64,000 bases of DNA, from NCBI GenBank assembly GCA_013388545.1, contig JACAFB010000002.1, positions 1 to 64,000 on the forward strand. Direction: 5' to 3'. The position numbers and the translations under genes are program-made. This DNA comes from Ignavibacteriaceae bacterium (GTDB lineage Bacteria; Bacteroidota; Ignavibacteria; Ignavibacteriales; Ignavibacteriaceae). Below, piece after piece: positions 41,457 to 50,973 of the stretch (the stretch's first letter is position 1; each line of letters begins with the position of its first letter). The notes under the pieces were generated by a model. The model made no database searches, had not been told where the DNA came from, and saw nothing but the letters and a program-made list of their open reading frames with translations.

Positions 41457-43120
41457 CACTCGCAGTATCAATATTTACCCTGGTTATTATATTAAGCGGA
41501 TGTGCAAATCAGCTTCCCCCCGGCGGAGGTGAACCTGATAAAACTCCTCCCGAAATAGTTGAAGCCTATCCACCAAGTGGAACCACAAATTTTAAGGATG
41601 ACTATTTCTACTTCGATTTTTCAGAATATGTTGATAAGAGATCATTTCGGGATGCAATTTTTATCTCGCCTGCTATTGAAGGTCAAATGGAATTTAGCTG
41701 GACAGGGAAATCTGTAGAAATATATTTCCCTGAAAAATTTAAAGACAGCATTACTTACGTTGTAACAATAGGAACTGATGTTGAAGACCTCAATAACAGA
41801 AATAAAATGGCTCAATCTTACAATCTTATTTTTTCTACCGGCGACAAAATTGATACAAGAGTCATCTCAGGAAAAGTATTTAATACAAAACCTGAAGGAA
41901 TTATGATTTATGCTTATAAACTAAAAGATGCACAGGAAAATGTTTTCAAACGAAAACCGGATTATATTTCCCAAACTGGTTCAGATGGGACTTATTCTCT
42001 TAAAGGGTTAGCAAAAGGTTTTTATAGAATTTTCGCAGTTCAGGATGCATTAAAAGATTTTGAATTTCAACCAGAGCAGGATAAAATTGGTATACCTCCA
42101 TTTGATGTTGAATTGACTGATACTGACACTTTAAGATCAGGTCTGAATTTTTTTGTTTCAACTGTTGACACAGTTAAACCAAGGCTTTTAAGTGCAACAA
42201 TGACCGATAAAAATCATATTCTGATTTCGGTAAGTGAGGAATTTGACTCAACAATTATAACTTCATTGAATTTTGCCATTGTAGACTCAACATCAGATTC
42301 AGTTTATTTGCCGCGGCACGCTTACAAAGGAAATACTAAATCCACTGAAATGGTTTTAACTACTTCCGATGATCTGAAAGAAGAGAATAATATTTACCTG
42401 TTTGTTAAACGATTGACAGATAAAAACAAGAATGAAACCTTAAATGATTATTCCAAAATAACTGTTAGTACGAAACCAGATACATTACCTTCAAAATTAT
42501 TTAAAGCTGATCCTCCTGCATTTAACTCCACTTCCGATATAGATAATCAGCAATTCGTATTTTCGTTTGATGATGCATTTGATTCAAATCTTGTAAAGCA
42601 AGCAATTGAGTTAACGGATTCAATGAAAACCCTTTATTCTTATACTATTAAATTTTTAGATGATGCCACTTTTTCGATTACATCTCAGAAATCACTTAGC
42701 CCTAAAAAGAATTATCAGATAAAAATTAACCTGAAAAATCTTAAAGATCCTGCAGGTAATTTCAGAGATTCTATATATACATATAATTTTAGGACAATTT
42801 CCGGATTTGACTTCACCGGTTTATCAGGCAGTTTAAAGAATGCAGTACTAAGCTTGAACCCTGTACTCGTAATTGCAAGCACAACCAATCCAAAAGCAAT
42901 TTACAGAACAAAACCCGACAGCTTATTCAATTTTTCATTTGAAAGGGTGGAAGCAGGTAATTACAAACTGATTTGTTTTTATGACGAAGATAAAAACGAA
43001 CGATATTCGTTTGGCTGGCCGTACCCATTCGGTTTTTCTGAAAGATTTTATTTTTATCCTGATCCAATTGATTTAAAACCGCGATGGACTTTAACAGATG
43101 TGGTGTTTGAGCTAAAGTAG
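41435..43120 (+). CDS. Exported Ig-like domain (Big_5/SbsA-type) lipoprotein
   Basis: A 561-residue lipoprotein. The signal peptide ends in the lipobox IILSGCAN (Cys23), followed by a proline/glycine-rich linker (QLPPGGGEPDKTPPE). An Ig-like domain opens with PEIVEAYPPSGTTNF and FDFSEYVDKRSFRDAIFISP, the Big_5 pattern; a second similar unit follows near FKADPPAFNSTSDID, with a carboxypeptidase-regulatory-like insert (SGKVFNTKPEGIMIYAYKL, GTYSLKGLAKGFYRIFAVQD) between. Such proteins are common, functionally uncharacterised surface proteins of Bacteroidota. It ends 6 nt from the convergent hutI gene. Confidence 0.85.
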   Translation: MDRKKSVALAVSIFTLVIILSGCANQLPPGGGEPDKTPPEIVEAYPPSGTTNFKDDYFYFDFSEYVDKRSFRDAIFISPAIEGQMEFSWTGKSVEIYFPEKFKDSITYVVTIGTDVEDLNNRNKMAQSYNLIFSTGDKIDTRVISGKVFNTKPEGIMIYAYKLKDAQENVFKRKPDYISQTGSDGTYSLKGLAKGFYRIFAVQDALKDFEFQPEQDKIGIPPFDVELTDTDTLRSGLNFFVSTVDTVKPRLLSATMTDKNHILISVSEEFDSTIITSLNFAIVDSTSDSVYLPRHAYKGNTKSTEMVLTTSDDLKEENNIYLFVKRLTDKNKNETLNDYSKITVSTKPDTLPSKLFKADPPAFNSTSDIDNQQFVFSFDDAFDSNLVKQAIELTDSMKTLYSYTIKFLDDATFSITSQKSLSPKKNYQIKINLKNLKDPAGNFRDSIYTYNFRTISGFDFTGLSGSLKNAVLSLNPVLVIASTTNPKAIYRTKPDSLFNFSFERVEAGNYKLICFYDEDKNERYSFGWPYPFGFSERFYFYPDPIDLKPRWTLTDVVFELK

Positions 43121-43126
43121 TTTTAC

Positions 43127-44371
43127 TTAGTTACGGTTGTAAATTACTACTCCATTCTTAATGGTCATACAATTGAGGTTCATTCCAACATTGTAAATAA
43201 GATCGGAATATTCTTTGGTATCAAGAACTGCAAAATCTGCTTTCTTACCTGGTTCAATGCTTCCAATTTCTTTTTCTAGGCAAACAGATTTAGCAGCATT
43301 TATTGTAACAGCTGAAATTGTTTCTTCAATTGTCATTTTCATCTTCAGAGCTGCAATACTCATTATTAAATTTAATCCGGAAATGTTTGAAGAACCCGGG
43401 TTGTAATCAGTTGAAAGAGCGACTAATGCACCGGCATCAATAAGTTTTCTTGCCGGAGCAAAATTATGATTGAGGAAAAAAGAAACTCCCGGAAGAAGAT
43501 CACAGACCGTTTCGCTTCCGGCTAATTTTTCAATATATGATTCAGGAATTACTTCAAGATGATCAACACTTACGGCATTATGTTTCAGTGCAATATCGAT
43601 TCCGCCGATTGAATTGAACTGGTCAGTGTGCAGTTTAAGTTTGATTCCAAATTCTTTTGCTGTAGAAAAGATTTTATCAGTTTCTTCAGATGAAAATGCC
43701 GATGATTCACAGAAACAATCACAAAACTCAGCAAGCTTGTTCTTTGCGATATATGGCAGCATTTCATTTCTTATTAAACGGATATATCCTTCGTGATTCT
43801 CCTTAAATTCAGAGGGGAATGTATGAGCGCCCAGAAAAGTAGGAATTATTTTAATCGGATATAATTCTGAGCAGAAACGAATAACCTGTAAAAGCTTGAT
43901 TTCATTTTCAAAATCGAGTCCATAGCCGCTTTTAATTTCAAGAGTTGTGATTCCCTGTGCAATGAAATATTCTATTCGCAGTGAAAGCAATTTAACCAGT
44001 TCCTCGAATTCAGCTTCTCTGACAGCTTTTACTGTAGTGTTTATTCCGCCGCCTGCTCTTGCGATCTCTTCATAGGAAACTCCCTTAAGTTTCAGCCTGA
44101 ATTCATTTGCACGGCTACCCGAAAAGACGCTGTGAGTATGACATTCAACAAATCCGGGAAGAACTGTTTTATTATTCAGATCAATTTCTTTGTCAAATGA
44201 ATATTTATTGATGGCAGAATTTGGAACTAAATCCTTTATCAAATCATCTTCAACTATAATTGAATGATCAAGTATCAATCCGATTTCAGATAATTCACTT
44301 CCTCGCTTTGAGTTTTTTCCTTTAGTATCTACTGAAACGATTTGGAAGGGATTTTTAAGAAGAGTTATCAT
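43127..44371 (-). CDS. hutI: Imidazolonepropionase
   Basis: A 414-residue amidohydrolase of histidine breakdown (4-imidazolone-5-propionate to N-formimino-glutamate). The metal motif is PGFVECHTHSVFSGSRANEF (about 73–92). HutI-specific KLKGVSYEEIARAGGGINTT, the His in FLGAHTFPSEF, LKLHTDQFNSIGG, AVSVDHLE and ALSTDYNPGSSN complete the site. No other hut genes are in the window. It overlaps the SPOR gene by 4 nt. Confidence 0.96.
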   Translation of the reverse strand: MITLLKNPFQIVSVDTKGKNSKRGSELSEIGLILDHSIIVEDDLIKDLVPNSAINKYSFDKEIDLNNKTVLPGFVECHTHSVFSGSRANEFRLKLKGVSYEEIARAGGGINTTVKAVREAEFEELVKLLSLRIEYFIAQGITTLEIKSGYGLDFENEIKLLQVIRFCSELYPIKIIPTFLGAHTFPSEFKENHEGYIRLIRNEMLPYIAKNKLAEFCDCFCESSAFSSEETDKIFSTAKEFGIKLKLHTDQFNSIGGIDIALKHNAVSVDHLEVIPESYIEKLAGSETVCDLLPGVSFFLNHNFAPARKLIDAGALVALSTDYNPGSSNISGLNLIMSIAALKMKMTIEETISAVTINAAKSVCLEKEIGSIEPGKKADFAVLDTKEYSDLIYNVGMNLNCMTIKNGVVIYNRN

Positions 44372-44946
44372 TGAGAAAAAATATTAATAATATCTTTTAC
44401 AACTTTGGATTCTTTATACCCCATTTGTTTCATCTTGAAGTACAGTGAATTAGCATCTGCGGCTTGCTGGAAATCACCAACTCTTAACTTATAAAACGGA
44501 GGATCAAAAATCAGGTAGATATCTTTAACACCGGTTTTGAAATAAATATCTGACTTAACGTTATTAGCTTCATTTAAATCATCAGTTGAAAAAACCTGCA
44601 CCCTGTAACCTTCGGCAGAACGAAGTATTACTCTCTGGTTATTTAATGAACTCGTTTTTTCGTTTTCATACCCATACCAGACTGATTCATTTCGTGTTCT
44701 TGGTTTTAGTTCAGGAGATTCTGGTAAATCAAGCTTTGAACTATAGGGAGTCATATCAAATTCTTCAGTAGTGATTTCCTCTTTTATTGATACTTGATTT
44801 TCAGGTGTTTGATTTTCCTGTTTTTCAATATCAGAAGACTGATTTTCACGGGAGTATCTTGTCCCGGTTGAAGTTCCACAATGAAATGAAATAAAAAGTA
44901 AAAGACAAATACTGAGAATAAGAGACGAATGAATTATATTTTTCAT
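44368..44946 (-). CDS. SPOR-domain lipoprotein
   Basis: The track starts 22 codons early; the ATG at 44946 opens a proper lipoprotein signal, MKNIIHSSLILSICLLLFISFHC, giving 192 residues. A low-complexity acidic linker follows. The C-terminal ~75 residues are a SPOR domain (EGYRVQVFSTDDLNEANNVK, PPFYKLRVGDFQQAADAN), which binds glycan strands stripped of stem peptides at the division site. A cell-envelope or division role is likely; the coupling to hutI is probably positional only. Confidence 0.85.
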   Translation of the reverse strand: MKNIIHSSLILSICLLLFISFHCGTSTGTRYSRENQSSDIEKQENQTPENQVSIKEEITTEEFDMTPYSSKLDLPESPELKPRTRNESVWYGYENEKTSSLNNQRVILRSAEGYRVQVFSTDDLNEANNVKSDIYFKTGVKDIYLIFDPPFYKLRVGDFQQAADANSLYFKMKQMGYKESKVVKDIINIFSQ

Positions 44947-45044
44947 TTTTCTGCACATCAATTTCAATCCAAAGATAATAAAAATCACATAATTCCGAAT
45001 ATCTTTTACCAACCTGGCAAATGGGATTTTAATTCACTCCATTT

Positions 45045-45076
45045 TTTGGGTTCAAATCTTAAAATGCTTAAATTTG
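45045..45076 (+). promoter_or_regulatory. Bacteroidota-type promoter of glgA
   Basis: TTTG (45045–45048), 20 nt, TAAATTTG (45069–45076): a perfect match to the -33/-7 consensus at the standard spacing. The expected transcript start is about 20 nt before the glgA ATG. Confidence 0.65.
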
Positions 45077-45103
45077 CTTGTTAAATAAAGAGAAGTGTTT
45101 AAA

Positions 45104-46597
45104 ATGGCTTCAAAAAGATATAGAATCCTGTTTGTATCATCTGAAGTATATCCATTTGTAAAAACAGGTGGTTTAGCAGATGTATCCTCGGCACTCCCGC
45201 AAATGTTATCTGAATTAGGGCACGAAGTCAGAATTGTGGTACCAAAATATGGCGCCGTTGATGACAGGAAATTCAAAATCCACGAAGTGGTCAGGCTTAA
45301 GGATTTGAAAATTAATATCGGTGAAAAAGAAGTCATTTTTTCAATCAAATCCTGTTTTCTACCGGGACAAAAAGTCAGAGTTCAGATTTATTTTCTTGAT
45401 AATCATGAATATTTTGGAAGCAGAAATAGTCTTTACACTGATCCAATGACCGGTAAAGATTATCCGGATAATGATGAACGATTCATTCTTCTTGCCCGAT
45501 CTGTTTTCGAACTTATCTCCAAGTTGGGATGGACTCCCGATATTATTCATTGTAATGACTGGCAATGTGGACTTATACCTGTTTACCTTAAGAATTTATT
45601 TAACAATGATCCATTTTTCACTCAGTTCAAAACGCTTTTGACAATTCATAATCTGGCATATCAGGGAGAATTTCCGAAAACTACCTTTAAAAAAACCTCT
45701 CTGCCTGAATACCTGAATTCTGAAAAAGGATTGCTGCACGATGGAAAAATAAACTATATGAAAGGCGGACTCGAATACGCTGATGTGATAAATACCGTAA
45801 GCGAAACATACGCAAATGAAATAAGAACAGATGATAATCTGGGTGCAGGCCTGAAAAAAATTCTTGCTAAACGAAAAGATGCACTTTACGGTATCATAAA
45901 TGGAATTGATGTTCATACCTGGAATCCTGAAAAAGATAAGCACATTGTTAAAAAGTTTAACTCAAAATCACTTGAAGCTAAAGAAGAAAATAAAATTGAG
46001 CTTGCAGAAAAGTTTGGATTGAAGTACGATCCCAAAATTCCCATTGTTGGCTTTATTGCAAGACTCTATGATTCAAAAGGAACAGATTTAATTGCCGAAG
46101 CATTTGACGAAATGATGAAACTAAATCTTCAGTTTATCCTTCTCGGAAACGGCGATAAAAAATATCATGCGATTTTTGAAAAGAAATCACAAAAATATTC
46201 AAATAAATTTTCTTGTTTCCTTGGCTTCAGTGATGAACTTGCTCACATCATAGAAGCTGGTGCTGATATTTTCCTGATGCCTTCTAAATATGAGCCTTGC
46301 GGCCTGAATCAAATGTATAGTTTATCCTACGGAACTGTTCCGGTCGTACGTGAAACCGGCGGTTTGGCAGATACTGTAAAAAATTTTGATGAAAAAACAG
46401 AGGAAGGAAATGGTTTCGTATTTAAAAAATATGATTCTGCTACGATGCTTAAAGAATTGAAACGCGCACTTAAAATTTATGAAGATAAAAATCTCTGGAG
46501 AAAAATTCAGAGAACTGGTATGAAATCCGATTTCAGCTGGAATGCTTCTGCAAAAAAATATATTGATCTTTATAAGAATATTTTAGATCAAAATTAA
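45104..46597 (+). CDS. glgA: Glycogen synthase (ADP-glucose type, GT5)
   Basis: A 497-residue GT5 enzyme adding glucose from ADP-glucose to glycogen. The ATG at 45104 is preferred over the GTG at 45095 because the conserved N-terminus follows directly: RILFVSSEVYPFVKTGGLAD with the ADP-glucose-binding KTGGLAD motif. Also present are HCNDWQCGLIPVYL, LTIHNLAYQGEFP, the second domain GFIARLYDSKGTDLIAEAF and KYEPCGLNQMYSLSYG with the E-x7-type donor site. A strong promoter lies upstream. The stop shares an A with the next gene's ATG (TAATG). Confidence 0.95.
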   Translation: MASKRYRILFVSSEVYPFVKTGGLADVSSALPQMLSELGHEVRIVVPKYGAVDDRKFKIHEVVRLKDLKINIGEKEVIFSIKSCFLPGQKVRVQIYFLDNHEYFGSRNSLYTDPMTGKDYPDNDERFILLARSVFELISKLGWTPDIIHCNDWQCGLIPVYLKNLFNNDPFFTQFKTLLTIHNLAYQGEFPKTTFKKTSLPEYLNSEKGLLHDGKINYMKGGLEYADVINTVSETYANEIRTDDNLGAGLKKILAKRKDALYGIINGIDVHTWNPEKDKHIVKKFNSKSLEAKEENKIELAEKFGLKYDPKIPIVGFIARLYDSKGTDLIAEAFDEMMKLNLQFILLGNGDKKYHAIFEKKSQKYSNKFSCFLGFSDELAHIIEAGADIFLMPSKYEPCGLNQMYSLSYGTVPVVRETGGLADTVKNFDEKTEEGNGFVFKKYDSATMLKELKRALKIYEDKNLWRKIQRTGMKSDFSWNASAKKYIDLYKNILDQN

Positions 46598-47172
46598 TGT
46601 CCTATCGAGCTGTATTTTTAGACAGAGACGGAACTCTGAACGAAGACCCCGGTTATTTAAAAGATCCAGAACAATTAAAACTCTTCCCGGAAACCGGAAA
46701 TGCGCTCAGGTTATTAAAACAAAATAATTTTAAGCTCATTGTCGTTTCAAATCAGTCAGGTGTTGCCAGAGGTTTAATGACTACCGGTGACGTTGATTCT
46801 GTTAATTATAAATTAAATGAGTTACTAAAAGAATTTGATGTTCAGATTGATGCTTTCTACTATTGCCCGTTTCATCCTGATTACAACTCTGCAGAAGAAG
46901 CCCTTTGCAGAAAACCTTCACCTATGCTTGTGTTTCAGGCAGCAAAAGAGAATGAAATTTCTCTTAAGCAATCTTACTTTATTGGAGATTCAGAGGCAGA
47001 TATTGAATGTGGAATGAATGCTGGCTTAAAAACGGTACTTGTTAAAACGGGCAGGGGATCAGAAAGTATTTCTATCTTGCAAAAGCAAAATAAATTTCCA
47101 AGCTTTATCGCAGAAAATATTTTAGATGCTGCAAAGCTTATTATTGATGATTTTAATGGAGCTAATTCGTGA
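46597..47172 (+). CDS. HAD-family phosphatase, D-glycero-manno-heptose 1,7-bisphosphate phosphatase-like
   Basis: A 191-residue HAD phosphatase of the GmhB/HisB-N group. Motif I is VFLDRDGTLNEDPGYL (6–21), motif II VVSNQSGVARG (48–58) and motifs III/IV CRKPSPMLVFQAA and FIGDSEADIECG. GmhB acts in heptose synthesis for the LPS core. The zinc loop YCPFHPDYNSAEEALCRKP keeps one Cys, the His and one later Cys but replaces one of the usual CxC cysteines, so zinc binding may be altered. Start and stop are coupled to both neighbours. Confidence 0.82.
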   Translation: MSYRAVFLDRDGTLNEDPGYLKDPEQLKLFPETGNALRLLKQNNFKLIVVSNQSGVARGLMTTGDVDSVNYKLNELLKEFDVQIDAFYYCPFHPDYNSAEEALCRKPSPMLVFQAAKENEISLKQSYFIGDSEADIECGMNAGLKTVLVKTGRGSESISILQKQNKFPSFIAENILDAAKLIIDDFNGANS

Positions 47173-48350
47173 CCGCTAAAAAGTTATTTTATATTTTTCT
47201 GTTGTTAAATTCGTTTTTTTTTATTGCTTGCAATGATTCTCCTTCCTCAATAGGCGATGATTTGATAACCGGTGATCTGGTTGATGTAAAAAAACTGGAC
47301 TCAAATACTGACTCTTTGACTCAAACATCTTATAGCTTTAAAAAAGTAATTCCCCTTGGATCGTCAAGCCTTTTACTTCTTGGAAGGAAAGACAGTATTG
47401 AAGCCTCAATGCTTCTGCGATTTGCTTACACTTTGCCAGATTCAATTGAAGAAGCAATTAAATTAAATGAATTGACTGTACAGTCATCCTGGGTTGAAAT
47501 GATTGGTATCTATAACTATGGTCAAAAAAACGAGCCTCTTAATTATTCTGTTCATAAAATCAACAGTAATTGGACTTCAACGGGATTTACAATCGACAGT
47601 CTTCCTTTTCTTGATATCGGAACTGAAAACATTTCAATCGATCCTCAGGTTCAGGATTCGCTTTATTCTTATAATCTCGATAATCAGGTTGTTCTTGAGT
47701 GGATGAAAGCATCTTTCGATTCAACTGTTGCAGACAACAACGGAATGTTATTAAAACCATTAACTTCTTCAGGAAAAATTGTTGGATTTCAGGCCTTTTC
47801 GACTTCAGAACCAGGATATGCCCGTTTAAAGACTGTGATAAGTAAACCCGGAGTTTATATTGATACAATTGAAGCTTCTCTGGTTACAGATCTTAGTGTT
47901 GTTAAGGGCAGCATCCCTGATTTTGCTTCTGAAAGGATTATTGTACAATCAAGTGTAGCAATTAATGCAAAATTATGGTTCGATGTTTCTATGATTCCAT
48001 CGAATGCTGTTATAAATTACGCAAGTGTTACATTATTTAACGATGCAAATAAGAGCGTTTTAAGCGATGATGCTATCAGTGCAATCAGTATTTATTTCGT
48101 AAAAGATACTGTAGTAAAAAATATAATTGAAGAAGATGATCCGGTAATCATAGAAGGAGTTGAAACTAAGTACACAGGAGAAATAACTTCTTTTGTAAGA
48201 AGATGGGTTACTGATAAAAGAAATTTCGGTATCATCATTAGAAATGCTTTTCAAGTCCGCGGAATAGATTTATTAGCATTTTATCCCAGCAGTCATCCTG
48301 ATCCGCTTCTCAAACCAAAATTAACAGTTATTTATTCAGTTAAAAAGTAA
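47169..48350 (+). CDS. Exported DNRLRE-like lipoprotein of unknown function
   Basis: A 393-residue lipoprotein from a GTG that overlaps the GmhB-like stop (GTGA). The signal peptide ends FFFIACNDSPSSIGDDL (Cys21 lipobox). The body is beta-rich and contains segments typical of DNRLRE/CBM-like domains: SMLLRFAYTLPDSIEEAIKL, PLNYSVHKINSNWT, and near the end EITSFVRRWVTDKRNFGIIIR followed by PKLTVIYS. These domains occur in secreted adhesive or glycan-binding proteins. It is followed by an outer-membrane-like protein 1 nt away, and both could form a surface pair. No function assigned. Confidence 0.7.
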   Translation: MTAKKLFYIFLLLNSFFFIACNDSPSSIGDDLITGDLVDVKKLDSNTDSLTQTSYSFKKVIPLGSSSLLLLGRKDSIEASMLLRFAYTLPDSIEEAIKLNELTVQSSWVEMIGIYNYGQKNEPLNYSVHKINSNWTSTGFTIDSLPFLDIGTENISIDPQVQDSLYSYNLDNQVVLEWMKASFDSTVADNNGMLLKPLTSSGKIVGFQAFSTSEPGYARLKTVISKPGVYIDTIEASLVTDLSVVKGSIPDFASERIIVQSSVAINAKLWFDVSMIPSNAVINYASVTLFNDANKSVLSDDAISAISIYFVKDTVVKNIIEEDDPVIIEGVETKYTGEITSFVRRWVTDKRNFGIIIRNAFQVRGIDLLAFYPSSHPDPLLKPKLTVIYSVKK

Positions 48351-48351
48351 T

Positions 48352-49602
48352 ATGAAAAAATTTATAATAGCTTTTATAATAATTTTACTTGCTTACTGTG
48401 ATGTGATTTTTCCTCAGTCCGGGTCAAGTTATACAAGATTAGGTTTGGGAGATTTAACGCTCAGCTACTCGGGAAGAAAAATTGGAATGGGTCAACTTGG
48501 AGTTTCTGTGGCAGATTATGATTATCTCAGCAACATAAACCCGGCAAGCTGGTACAGAATCAATAAAACAAGAGTTGAATTTGGCTTAGGTTATAACGGA
48601 GCAATTTTTTCTGACAACCAGCAAAGCAAGTTCTATTCAGAAACTGACTTTGAAGGATTTACTTTTGGCTTTCCTGTCAGCAAACCAAATGGAATATTTG
48701 TTGCACTTGGACTTCTTCCGGTAACTGACGTCAGCTACAATATTGTTCAATCTTATTCAGCTTTGGATCCTCAAGCTGGTGACTATTCAATCAACTTTGA
48801 AGGTAAGGGTGGGCTATCAAAATTATTCATCGGTGGTACATATGAATTGCCTTTTGGAGTAGTTACCGGAGCTCAATTTGATTATTACTTTGGAAGTATT
48901 AATTACCTTTCAAAAATTCGCTTCAATGGTGAATCAGGATTCCCGGTTGATTTTACTAAATCATACGAGATTTCAGGTGTTGGCGGTACCTTTGGAATTA
49001 TTTCTCCCGACTTTTCTAAATTGCTCGACCTTAACTTAATTAGTGACCTTAGGTTCGGTGTCTCTTTTGCTACTAATGCAAAGTTATATGTTGATACTGT
49101 AATTACCAGTCTTGCTTTCTTTAGCCTCGATACTCTCAATTACGGAAAAAGTAAAATAGAAATGCCATTCAGGATAATCACCGGGATGAGTTTAGTTCTG
49201 AACAAAAAATACTTATTATCTCTTGATTATCTTTATCAGCCGTGGTCAAAATATTCTATGTCCGGGAATCAATCAGGCTACCTTCGTGATGCAATGAAAG
49301 TGAGTTTGGGATTTGAATATCGACCTGAAAAGGCTTTGGGTCTTTCATTCTGGGAAGAGATTTTATGGCGTGCCGGAGTAAGTTATGAACAAACTCAATA
49401 TAAGTTAAACAATGAAGGCATTGATCACTATACAATTGCAGGCGGCTTTTCAGTTCCCTTAAGTCAGGAAAATTTTTTGGACGTAGGGCTTCAATATGGA
49501 ATTAAAGGAACTACAGAATACAATTTGATAAAAGAAAATACATTTAAGCTTTACTTAGGCATCAGCTTAGGAGAATTGTGGTTCATAAGATTTGATAAAT
49601 GA
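48352..49602 (+). CDS. Outer-membrane beta-barrel-like protein (FadL/PorV-like)
   Basis: A 416-residue exported protein with a signal peptide (MKKFIIAFIIILLAYCDVIFPQ). Its opening, SYTRLGLGDLTLSYSGRKIGMGQLG, leads to LSNINPASWYRINKTRVEFGLG, the N-P-A-(S/A)-W motif of FadL/PorV-like barrels. The rest is alternating beta-strand pattern ending in an aromatic-terminated strand (LGELWFIRFDK). It probably sits in the outer membrane with the upstream lipoprotein. The exact role (hydrophobic solute uptake, or type IX secretion-like) is not known. Confidence 0.75.
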   Translation: MKKFIIAFIIILLAYCDVIFPQSGSSYTRLGLGDLTLSYSGRKIGMGQLGVSVADYDYLSNINPASWYRINKTRVEFGLGYNGAIFSDNQQSKFYSETDFEGFTFGFPVSKPNGIFVALGLLPVTDVSYNIVQSYSALDPQAGDYSINFEGKGGLSKLFIGGTYELPFGVVTGAQFDYYFGSINYLSKIRFNGESGFPVDFTKSYEISGVGGTFGIISPDFSKLLDLNLISDLRFGVSFATNAKLYVDTVITSLAFFSLDTLNYGKSKIEMPFRIITGMSLVLNKKYLLSLDYLYQPWSKYSMSGNQSGYLRDAMKVSLGFEYRPEKALGLSFWEEILWRAGVSYEQTQYKLNNEGIDHYTIAGGFSVPLSQENFLDVGLQYGIKGTTEYNLIKENTFKLYLGISLGELWFIRFDK

Positions 49603-49672
49603 AAACATTTTTTTCTGAAACACAATCATCTGATAAATCAAAAAAATTAATTCAAACTGCGAGAAAATATTT

Positions 49673-50968
49673 ATGTACGCTCATCTGAAAAATGATTCCG
49701 AAATTTTCCAGGTACTACAATCAGAAGTTGAAAGACAACAATTCAAATTAGAACTAATTGCTTCAGAAAATTTCGTAAGTCAAGCTGTACTGGCTGCAGC
49801 TGGTTCCGTTCTAACTAACAAATACGCTGAGGGGTATCCGGGTAAAAGATATTACGGCGGATGTGAATTTGTTGACATGGCCGAAGACCTTGCAAGAGAA
49901 AGATTAAAAAAATTATTTAATGCTGAATATGTAAATGTTCAGCCACATAGCGGATCTCAGGCAAATATGGCTGTTTTGATGACACTATTAAAACCGGGTG
50001 ATAAATTCCTTGGATTAAGTCTTGCACACGGAGGCCATTTAACTCACGGTTCTCCCGTAAATTTTTCAGGTCAACTTTATAATGTTATCGGATATACACT
50101 TAATAAAGATACTCAGCTTCTCGATTATGACCTCATTGAAGATCTTGCAAAAAAGGAAAAACCAAAGCTGATTATTACAGGTGCTAGCGCTTATTCAAGA
50201 GATTGGGATTACGAAAAGTTCAGACAAATCGCTGACTCAGTCGGCGCTTTTCTTGTTTGCGATATGGCTCACCCTGCAGGACTAATTGCTAAAGGCTGGC
50301 TTAAAAATCCTCTTGAATTTTGTGATATAGTAACCTCAACAACACATAAAACATTAAGAGGTCCCAGAGGCGGGATAATTCTAATGGGAAAGGATAGAGA
50401 AAATCCATTTGGAATTAAAACTCCGAAAGGCGACAGATTGAAACTTATGTCCGAACTTCTTGATAGTATGGTTATGCCTGGAATTCAGGGCGGTCCTTTA
50501 ATGCATATAATTATGGCCAAAGCGGTTGCTTTTGGTGAAGCATTGAAGGATGACTTCAAGGTTTATACTCAGCAGGTAATACAAAATGCAAAATCATTAG
50601 CTGCAAATCTGCAAAAGCATGATTTCAAAGTTATTTCAGATGGAACCGATAATCATTTGATGCTTATTGATCTTACAAATAAAAATATTACCGGCAAGCA
50701 GGCAGAAAACTCTCTTGAGAAAGCCGGTATAACAGTAAACAAAAATATGATCCCATTCGATAACAGGAGTCCATTTGTAACCAGTGGAATTAGAATCGGA
50801 ACCCCCGCTTTAACAACTCGTGGAATGAAAGAGAATGAAATGCAGATAATTGCAGGTTTCATAAATAAGGCAATTAAGAACTTTGATGATGAAAACGAGC
50901 TAAATGACATTAAAAAAGATGTCAGAACACTTTGTGAGAAATTTCCCTTATACGCTGATTTGATTTAA
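49673..50968 (+). CDS. glyA: Serine hydroxymethyltransferase
   Basis: A 431-residue fold-type-I PLP enzyme linking serine/glycine with one-carbon metabolism. It has [14 protein letters not shown], the tetrahydrofolate/PLP segment [52 protein letters not shown] and the PLP lysine in [16 protein letters not shown] (about 221–236). The track start at ATG 49673 matches the family N-terminus. It is closely followed by tatC. Confidence 0.97.
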   Translation: MYAHLKNDSEIFQVLQSEVERQQFKLELIASENFVSQAVLAAAGSVLTNKYAEGYPGKRYYGGCEFVDMAEDLARERLKKLFNAEYVNVQPHSGSQANMAVLMTLLKPGDKFLGLSLAHGGHLTHGSPVNFSGQLYNVIGYTLNKDTQLLDYDLIEDLAKKEKPKLIITGASAYSRDWDYEKFRQIADSVGAFLVCDMAHPAGLIAKGWLKNPLEFCDIVTSTTHKTLRGPRGGIILMGKDRENPFGIKTPKGDRLKLMSELLDSMVMPGIQGGPLMHIIMAKAVAFGEALKDDFKVYTQQVIQNAKSLAANLQKHDFKVISDGTDNHLMLIDLTNKNITGKQAENSLEKAGITVNKNMIPFDNRSPFVTSGIRIGTPALTTRGMKENEMQIIAGFINKAIKNFDDENELNDIKKDVRTLCEKFPLYADLI

Positions 50969-50973
50969 CGAAA

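Noticed and set aside
43110-43140. Bidirectional terminator between the convergent lipoprotein and hutI genes
   Set aside because: Only a weak imperfect CTAAAGTA/TTACTTAG pairing is visible, without a clear T-run.
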